From positions 1 through 13,639 of the forward strand of contig JAZDIP010000102.1 of the NCBI GenBank assembly GCA_043804925.1: 13,639 nucleotides of DNA, read 5' to 3'. This document shows positions 8,323 to 13,639 of the stretch, piece after piece. Source of the DNA: ChocPot-Mid sp043804925. GTDB lineage: Bacteria > Bacteroidota > Ignavibacteria > Kapaibacteriales > UBA2268. A model generated the notes under the pieces. The model did not search any database. It was given only the letters and a program-made list of their open reading frames with translations, and had not been told where the DNA came from. Numbering within the stretch: the stretch's first letter is position 1; each line of letters opens with the position of its first letter. The position numbers were made by a program, and so were the translations under genes.

Positions 8323-9525
8323 TTATTTCATTCCCCAAGATACAACCGGTATACCTATTGGAGTATTTGGTACTAATCTCCTTAAATCCTTACCATTTCT
8401 TCTAATTGCAAATAAATCATAGGAAACAGGGTCTGTGTTTTTATCAAATCCAAAAACAATCATACCGCCATCAGGTGAAATTGACAATTTATTGCTCCTA
8501 ACCATATTTTTTATGTCCGGATAAATTGTCTTTAGCGAATCCCAAGAAATAACATCTGATACTTTTTCTTCGGTTCCTGAGTTAAAAATCGAAATACCAA
8601 AATCTGTCCATAAAACAACTTCAGATTTCGTGGATACAAATTGATGTGGATTGCTCATATTTCCTGAAGTAAAATTTGTATTTTGTAATGAACCGTTTTT
8701 TACAACTTTTAAATCTGAACCAAAGTAAGCAAAAAACTTTTGTGAATTTTCATCCACACCTAATAATTTAATAGTTTCTGACGATTTAGCTATTAAATTA
8801 CTTAAAGAACTATTGTTGAGTCCAATAATGTAATAACCAATGTCGCTAAATTGTCCATTATAAAAATTCCTTCCTTTCATAACAAATGTAACTTGAGAAG
8901 CATCTTCATTGACAAGGAAATCTTTACCGTAAACTTCACCGAAATTAACATTATCACTTGAAAAGTTATTTAAGATAAATTGATTCATCTCATAAATATT
9001 GAATGTTGCTTCAGGAAGGTTTACAATAATTAAAACTAAATTATTTTCTTCAGGTTTTGTCCCGTCTAATCTTTTTATAGTAGCAAAAAACACAGCTTTT
9101 TTTCCATCACCGCTAAGCTCTATATGTGGAGGTATTGTATAAAAGTAATCCCTTTCGCTCTGGTCAAGCTGAGGAAATGGAATAGGAAGCGTTGTACCAT
9201 CTGTATATCTCACCCAAAATTTTTCAGGATGATATTCATACTGAAAAACTATGGTTCCATTTCTTCCAACAGATGAAATGTGAACGATAGATTCAGTCAG
9301 AATTCTATCAGGTTCTTGAGAATCCTTATAAGAATAAAAAAACAAACCCGAATGTTCAGGCCGCCAACCGTCGCTTTGACTTAAGGGATAAAAGATATTG
9401 TAATTCTGAGTTAAAGTCGTATCTGTATTATCCGGTTTGACAATCGGTTTTGTTGTATCATTACAGTTAGTTATAAAAAAAGATAAGATAATTAACAATA
9501 CAATTTCTAACCATCTATTTTTCAT
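8323..9525 (-). CDS. Predicted lipoprotein with a TolB/PD40-like beta-propeller
   Basis: A 400-residue protein of unknown specific role. The N-terminus has a hydrophobic segment (residues 6-18) followed by FITNC, so Cys21 is the probable lipidated residue after cleavage by signal peptidase II. Asn at -1 is unusual for a lipobox. A short Thr/Asp-rich linker follows. The body shows weak propeller-blade features: 'ELSGDGKKAVFFATIKR' (136-152), 'SEDASQVTF'-like spacing near 206-214, and the clear 'SISPDGGMIVFGFD ... YDLFAIRRNGKDLRRLV' blade at 348-385, typical of PD40/TolB repeats. No catalytic motif was seen. It lies 110 bases below the peptidase gene and 155 above the T9SS cargo gene, so co-transcription is possible but not shown. 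It may be a surface or periplasmic binding protein. Propeller assignment is fairly confident; function is unknown. Confidence 0.82.
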   Translation of the reverse strand: MKNRWLEIVLLIILSFFITNCNDTTKPIVKPDNTDTTLTQNYNIFYPLSQSDGWRPEHSGLFFYSYKDSQEPDRILTESIVHISSVGRNGTIVFQYEYHPEKFWVRYTDGTTLPIPFPQLDQSERDYFYTIPPHIELSGDGKKAVFFATIKRLDGTKPEENNLVLIIVNLPEATFNIYEMNQFILNNFSSDNVNFGEVYGKDFLVNEDASQVTFVMKGRNFYNGQFSDIGYYIIGLNNSSLSNLIAKSSETIKLLGVDENSQKFFAYFGSDLKVVKNGSLQNTNFTSGNMSNPHQFVSTKSEVVLWTDFGISIFNSGTEEKVSDVISWDSLKTIYPDIKNMVRSNKLSISPDGGMIVFGFDKNTDPVSYDLFAIRRNGKDLRRLVPNTPIGIPVVSWGMK

Positions 9526-9599
9526 TTCACATTATCCAAATTATTATAAAAATTAATGTTTTACTCTAAAATATAACTTTTTTTTCAATTCTGAATCTC

Positions 9600-9650
9600 A
9601 GCCGGTTACAACAACTGATAGAACGATATTGACGGTTAACGGCTTTTTTT
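9600..9650 (+). terminator. Inverted repeat followed by T7 on the plus strand, at the 3' end of the peptidase gene
   Basis: AGCCGGTTA (9600-9608) pairs with TAACGGCT (9637-9644) as an 8-bp stem with one bulged G, and seven T follow (9644-9650). This layout would suit a plus-strand terminator, but the loop is about 28 bases and the T-run is also lysine coding sequence of the minus-strand gene. On the minus strand no T-run follows the stem. It could stop antisense transcription or be fortuitous. Confidence 0.25.
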
Positions 9651-11900
9651 ACAATGCTTATCAAGAAAATTAAAGAATTCCGAATTCCATATTAGAAATT
9701 CCTGAGGATGTACTATAAAATGATTCTCATTTGGGAATATAATTAATTTTGAATCTAAACCCTTTGATTGAGCTACAGTAAATGCTTCCAGACTTTGAGA
9801 AAAGGGAACCCTGAAGTCTTGCTCACCTGCTGAAATAAATATGGGTGTATCCCAATTTTGAGCAAATTTATGAGGTGAGTTATTAGAATAATACTCCTTA
9901 TTTTTTTCTTCCCAGTATGGTCCGCCATACTCCCAATCCGGGAACCAAAGCTCCTCCGTAGAACCATACATGCTTTCCAGATTAAACACTCCGGAATGTG
10001 AAGCAAAGGCATTATACCTGCCTTTGTGATTCCCTGCCAGCCAAAAGGCGGCATAACCTCCTGCACTTGCTCCGACAGCTGCAGAACCTTTATTATCAAT
10101 AAATGGTTTCTTCAACATTATATCCGTTGCAGACATAATATCCTGCATTGGTTTTCCTGCCCAATCTTTACTAATTGCATCATTCCATTTTTGTCCGAAT
10201 CCGGGTACTCCTCTCCTGTTTGGCAATACCAATACATAGCCATGAGAAGCCATTAAAAGATAATTCCACCTGTAATGAAACCTTTGGCTTATCATTGACT
10301 GAGGTCCTCCCTGACAATATGTTATCATGGGATATTTTTGAGTTGAATCAAACTTTGGTGGATAAACTATCCAGGCGTGCATTGATGCACCGTCCTGGCA
10401 TGTAATCCATTTTTCTTCAATTCTGGGCATCAAAATTGAATTGAAAATACTTTCATATAAATGTGTGAGATTTGTTTGTTCTCCACCGGCTGAAGGCATT
10501 GAAAACAGTTCCAGAGGTTCTACCATACTTTGCCTGCCAAACACAAGCGTATTTCCATCTTTACTAATACCAAGCCCATCGCCGTAATTGTACCAACCAT
10601 CAGCAACAACAATATAATCCCCTTCAGAAAGAGATTTCCCGCCGTGTCTAATGTTCTCAACTGCAATTCTAAAAATCTTGACGGTTCCTTTGTCATCTGA
10701 AGTAAAATATAAAGATTTACTGTCGGGATGCCAAATCATCTCGCCGACCCATCCATCATAATTTTTAGACAGTTCATTTATCTTTCCACTTTTGCAGTTG
10801 TAAAGCATCAACCTTCTTTTATCCGATTCAAATCCTTCTCTTTCCATACTCACAAAAGCAATCCATTTTCCATCGGGGGAATATAAGGGAGCTAAATCAT
10901 AGCCCATCATTCCTTCCGTTATATTCTTAGTAACTCCGGTCTCTATATTCACCAAATAAATATCAGAATTGGTTGTTTTAGCAAAATTGTTCACCTTTTT
11001 GCATGTATAAGCAATTTCCTTTCCGTCGGGAGACCAAGCTATCTCTTCTGCACCACCAAAAGGTTTTAATGGAGTATCGAATTTCTCATCCTTCATCAAA
11101 TCCTTTGGTTCTCCACCTGTAGCCGATACGATAAATAAATGGGAATAGCTTTCATCTATCCATTCGTCCCAGTGACGTACAGGCAATTTATCATAAATTC
11201 TCATCTTAGCCATTGGTTGTTGAGGATATTTTTCACCAATAGTTCTATCCAGTTTAACTTCCGATGTAAAAGAAAAATACTTGTTATCCGGTGACCATGC
11301 CATATTCGAAACACCTCCCGGCACATCGGTAATTTGTTTTGGTTCACCTTTCGGAAAATCCATAACGAATATTTGTGGAGTTAATGAACGTGTTGACAAA
11401 AACGCAATTTTTTTACTATCTGAAGACCAACGTCCGTTATAATCAGTTTTACCATGTGTCGTAACCTGCTCCAATATTAAACTGTCAATTCTTACTGCCC
11501 AAATATCTGTAGATGAACTGTTACCTTTGATATATGGTACTCTCAAGGTATATAGTACCCATTGCCCGTCAGGTGATAATTGCATATCGCTGATTCTTCT
11601 CAAAGACATTAGAGTTTCAGCATTAAAAAGGACTTTACCTGCATCCACATCAAATTTCGGAATAAACAAATGAATGGAATCCGGTAACATGTCTGCTATC
11701 GAATCAGGGAGAAAACCCCACAAAAATTCATTAGGATAATTATTATCAAGTGCTTCCTGAATTATGTCATCGAATTTTACAGCAATTGAATCAGGTAAAT
11801 ATTTATAAAGACCTTCCGGAAAGAGTATATTGGATGGTACTTGGGAGTTAACGTTCCATCCTACAAGAAATATTGCTACAATAATTACAATTTTTTTCAT
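9636..11900 (-). CDS. Secreted S9 family serine peptidase, dipeptidyl-peptidase 5-like
   Basis: A 754-residue exported prolyl-oligopeptidase-family (S9) enzyme, expected to release dipeptides from peptide N-termini in the periplasm. A signal peptide covers residues 1-19 or so (VGWNVNS). Residues 100-475 form the propeller with blades such as QLSPDGQWVLYTL, AWSPDNKYFSFTS, AWSPDGKEIAYTC and YSPDGKWIAFVS. The C-terminal alpha/beta hydrolase domain has the catalytic triad Ser612 (GASAGG), Asp695 (GEQDFRVP) and His727 (NENHFI), with the QGGPQS segment at 530-535. NRRGVPGFGQ, GGPYW and SPHKFA are close to what I recall of Porphyromonas gingivalis DPP5. The residue after the catalytic Ser is Ala, where many S9 enzymes have Tyr. 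About 65 residues between the signal peptide and the first blade are extra and hold three LPDSI motifs (35, 64, 72). A good Shine-Dalgarno AAGGA supports the ATG at 11898-11900. Substrate preference is inferred. Confidence 0.93.
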   Translation of the reverse strand: MKKIVIIVAIFLVGWNVNSQVPSNILFPEGLYKYLPDSIAVKFDDIIQEALDNNYPNEFLWGFLPDSIADMLPDSIHLFIPKFDVDAGKVLFNAETLMSLRRISDMQLSPDGQWVLYTLRVPYIKGNSSSTDIWAVRIDSLILEQVTTHGKTDYNGRWSSDSKKIAFLSTRSLTPQIFVMDFPKGEPKQITDVPGGVSNMAWSPDNKYFSFTSEVKLDRTIGEKYPQQPMAKMRIYDKLPVRHWDEWIDESYSHLFIVSATGGEPKDLMKDEKFDTPLKPFGGAEEIAWSPDGKEIAYTCKKVNNFAKTTNSDIYLVNIETGVTKNITEGMMGYDLAPLYSPDGKWIAFVSMEREGFESDKRRLMLYNCKSGKINELSKNYDGWVGEMIWHPDSKSLYFTSDDKGTVKIFRIAVENIRHGGKSLSEGDYIVVADGWYNYGDGLGISKDGNTLVFGRQSMVEPLELFSMPSAGGEQTNLTHLYESIFNSILMPRIEEKWITCQDGASMHAWIVYPPKFDSTQKYPMITYCQGGPQSMISQRFHYRWNYLLMASHGYVLVLPNRRGVPGFGQKWNDAISKDWAGKPMQDIMSATDIMLKKPFIDNKGSAAVGASAGGYAAFWLAGNHKGRYNAFASHSGVFNLESMYGSTEELWFPDWEYGGPYWEEKNKEYYSNNSPHKFAQNWDTPIFISAGEQDFRVPFSQSLEAFTVAQSKGLDSKLIIFPNENHFIVHPQEFLIWNSEFFNFLDKHCKKSR

Positions 11901-11906
11901 TTTTAA

Positions 11907-11926
11907 TCCTTATTAACACAAAATTA
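11907..11926 (-). promoter_or_regulatory. Ribosome binding site and candidate -7 promoter box for the S9 peptidase
   Basis: On the minus strand AAGGA (11907-11911) lies six bases before the peptidase ATG, a clear Shine-Dalgarno in a window where most genes lack one. Just upstream, TAATTTTG (11919-11926) fits the Bacteroidota -7 consensus TAnnTTTG. No TTTG was found at the usual -33 spacing, so the promoter part is weak. If real, the peptidase could be transcribed separately from xseAB. Confidence 0.4.
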
Positions 11927-12011
11927 TTTTTCAAAAATAAGAAAATATTAGCAAACTTTAAGTTATCGGATTGTACCGGTTGTTACTAATATAAGTTTTT
12001 CTAATTTAATA

Positions 12012-12227
12012 TTAGAATGTTTCATCAGTTACTTTTTTCTTGGAAGATACTTCAATAACTTTTTGTTCTGCCTTTTCGAGAAATTCCCTCATTTCTGATG
12101 CAAGCTTCATGCCCTCTTCATAAACATCGAGCATCTCTTCCAACGGGACATTACCTGCATCGAGGATATCGAGAATCTCTTCGAGCCGGTCCATTTGCTC
12201 TTCAAAACTCATTTTTTTCTTACTCAT
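12012..12227 (-). CDS. xseB: Exodeoxyribonuclease VII small subunit
   Basis: A 71-residue protein, the normal size for XseB, the small subunit that joins XseA to form exonuclease VII, a cytoplasmic single-strand-specific DNase involved in DNA repair. The family pattern is complete: SFEEQMDRLEEILDILDAG, then VPLEEMLDVYEEGMKLA and FLEKAEQKVIEV. It is almost wholly helical, as expected for the paired-helix coiled structure that packs on XseA. A lysine-rich tail (SSKKKVTDETF) follows the conserved core. It starts 21 bases after the xseA stop, so the pair form an operon with the large subunit first. The ATG at 12225-12227 has a purine-rich AGAAAGA upstream. Identification is firm because of both motif and neighbour. 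Confidence 0.96.
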   Translation of the reverse strand: MSKKKMSFEEQMDRLEEILDILDAGNVPLEEMLDVYEEGMKLASEMREFLEKAEQKVIEVSSKKKVTDETF

Positions 12228-12248
12228 ATTCTATTCTTTCTAATAACT

Positions 12249-13448
12249 TTATGAAATTTCTACTTTATAAACTTTATTAACAGACACAGTCGCGGTTTCA
12301 TCTTTCCTTACAACATCAATTGTAATAAAATTGCCTAATGTCTCATCTTTTGTTATATACCTCCCATTTGATTGCAATAAAGCAAATCCTTTTTCCAAAG
12401 GTGATAGGGGATACAATGATTTGCAATGTGATTCATTAGATTTCAGCCGATTTTTGAATGCTTCAAATCTGTACTTGATTAGCATTAATTTTTTTTGTTC
12501 CAAATCATCCAGATACTGAATTTTATTTTTGATTTTTTCGGTAAAACCTTTAAAGGCATGAGAATCGACGGCTGATTTGATACTATTATTGAGCGATTCG
12601 ATATAATTTCGTACTGATGTTGTCATATTTGATTGTGAATTCATCAATACCTGAAGCACATTGTCAAGTGTAAAAGGAGTTACCATTTCAGCGGCGGCTG
12701 TCGGTGTTGCGGCACGCTTATCGGTAACAAAATCCGCTATTGTAAAATCTGTTTCATGTCCTACAGCAGAGATAATTGGAATTTTGGAATTGAAAATTGC
12801 ATTTGCAGTGATTTCCATATTATATGCCCAAAGGTCTTCTAATGAGCCACCACCTCTTCCAATTATTATAACATCAACATTTTCTTTGTTTAGTTCATTG
12901 ATAGCACTAACGATGTCTTTGGCTGAACCGTCGCCCTGAACTAAAGTAGGTCTGAAATATATAGTAGCGGCAGGGAATCTTCTTTTGCATGTTGTTAAAA
13001 TATCCTGAATTGCCGCACCTGTTGGCGAAGTTGAAACACCGATCTTCATTGGAAGTTCGGGTATTTGTCTTTTCCGCTCTAAATCGAAATAACCTGATTC
13101 CTGAAGTTTTGCTTTCAATGCTTCGTAGGCAATAAATAAATCTCCCTGACCGACAGGTTTGATGGAAGTACATTCAATCTGATAATTTCCGCGTTGAGGA
13201 TAGACGGTGATATTTCCAGAAGCAATAACTTTCATTCCATCAGCAGGGGTAAAATTCAATTGTCTGGTACGCCACATCACACAGGAAATGGAAGCACCTT
13301 CATCTTTCAACGTGAAATACCTGTGTCCTGATGAATGAAGTTTGTAATTCGAGATTTCACCCTGAACACTTACTGAACCTATGCCCTCGCTGATTACACG
13401 GCTGATAGCATTGGTTACCTGACTAACTGTTAATATCTGTACTGCCAT
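12249..13448 (-). CDS. xseA: Exodeoxyribonuclease VII large subunit
   Basis: A 399-residue catalytic subunit of exonuclease VII, which degrades single-stranded DNA from both ends. Residues 5-98 are the OB-fold DNA-binding domain (VSVQGEISNYK, GHRYFTLKDE, CVMWR). Residues 115-255 carry the catalytic core with IGVSTSPTGAAIQDIL (136-151), GRGGGSLEDLWAYN (197-210), SAVGHETDFTIADFVTD (227-243) and RAATPTAAAEM (245-255), all diagnostic for XseA. Residues 260-345 are a long helical coiled-coil region, followed by the short C-terminal segment PLSPLEKGFALLQSNGRYI. At 399 residues it is a little shorter than the E. coli protein, chiefly in the coiled-coil, which is common outside proteobacteria. The ATG at 13446-13448 gives the expected MAVQILTVSQV start. 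It is the first gene of the strand in this window; xseB follows directly. Confidence 0.97.
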   Translation of the reverse strand: MAVQILTVSQVTNAISRVISEGIGSVSVQGEISNYKLHSSGHRYFTLKDEGASISCVMWRTRQLNFTPADGMKVIASGNITVYPQRGNYQIECTSIKPVGQGDLFIAYEALKAKLQESGYFDLERKRQIPELPMKIGVSTSPTGAAIQDILTTCKRRFPAATIYFRPTLVQGDGSAKDIVSAINELNKENVDVIIIGRGGGSLEDLWAYNMEITANAIFNSKIPIISAVGHETDFTIADFVTDKRAATPTAAAEMVTPFTLDNVLQVLMNSQSNMTTSVRNYIESLNNSIKSAVDSHAFKGFTEKIKNKIQYLDDLEQKKLMLIKYRFEAFKNRLKSNESHCKSLYPLSPLEKGFALLQSNGRYITKDETLGNFITIDVVRKDETATVSVNKVYKVEIS

Positions 13449-13639
13449 AATGCAAATTTAAGAATAAATTCTATATAATTCTTGTAGTAATACCTACCAA
13501 GTTAATTCAAAAACTACTAATATTTATTAATTTTCCATTTTAATTTTTAATGTTAGATATCAACAATAAATAATAATTTGTTAGTCTATAATTAATATAT
13601 TAATTTAAATAAAGGTCAATAATTTTATTTAGAAAAATT
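13449..13639 (-). promoter_or_regulatory. AT-rich upstream region of xseA
   Basis: These 191 bases hold no credible gene on either strand and run to the window edge. On the minus strand TAAATTTG (13453-13460) fits the Bacteroidota -7 consensus TAnnTTTG but ends only four bases before the xseA ATG, which would imply a leaderless message. No -33 TTTG lies at the right distance. An imperfect palindrome, TTGTAG...CTACCAA (13482-13500), lies upstream and could be a regulator site or chance. Confidence 0.25.

Noticed and set aside
9773..10099. Minus-strand 108-codon frame inside the peptidase gene
   Set aside because: Overlaps the catalytic domain of the S9 peptidase in a shifted frame and has no independent support.
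13453..13460. TAAATTTG as a firm promoter for a leaderless xseA message
   Set aside because: Only the -7 consensus fits; no -33 element at the expected spacing, and such 8-mers are frequent in AT-rich DNA. Kept only as a low-confidence note.

Overview
The window comes from an AT-rich genome of the Bacteroidota / Ignavibacteriota (FCB) group. The main grounds are a cargo protein with a type IX secretion system (T9SS) C-terminal sorting domain (VYPNPAGD... ending in KLIKD), secreted proteins opening with the 'VGIGT-TP ... GFL-PR ... GLLIY' module common in this group, a DPP5-like S9 peptidase, and mostly weak Shine-Dalgarno sequences. The precise lineage is inference; an Ignavibacteria/Kapabacteria-like organism would fit.

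All seven protein genes lie on the minus strand, so transcription runs from high to low coordinates. From 13448 down to 12012 sit xseA and xseB, the two subunits of exodeoxyribonuclease VII, 21 bases apart. Next is a secreted DPP5-like serine peptidase (11900-9636), then a lipoprotein with a predicted beta-propeller (9525-8323). It is followed by a T9SS cargo protein with Asp-box/YCF48-like propeller repeats and Ig-like domains (8167-5630). Below a hairpin at 5571-5595 come two tandem paralogues of about 880 and 860 residues (5400-2752 and 2717-135). No convincing gene was found on the plus strand. No gene-free stretch exceeds 300 bases; the longest are about 170-190 AT-rich bases each, at 5401-5570 and 13449-13639.

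The two paralogues are the most unusual content. Each has a signal peptide, a 'VGIGT-TP' opening module, three full and one degenerate tandem modules of about 86-92 residues, a YadA/Hep_Hag-type head-repeat block, and a C-terminal domain that reads like those of phage tail fibres and tailspikes. Neither has a T9SS sorting domain, a YadA translocator barrel or a recognisable S74 intramolecular chaperone. They look like fibre- or adhesin-like surface proteins made by tandem duplication; how they are exported and anchored cannot be read from the sequence.

The last gene ends directly at a perfect array of 19 TTTTCTA heptamers that runs off the left edge of the window. A second oddity lies just past the T9SS cargo gene: ten codons in another frame reading RLGLGINVQF-stop, the kind of C-terminus found on outer-membrane beta-barrels, next to a terminator-like hairpin. 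This could be the remnant of a lost gene. Apart from xseAB the window is mostly cell-envelope or exported proteins. There is no sign of CRISPR, tRNA, rRNA, transposase or integrase.
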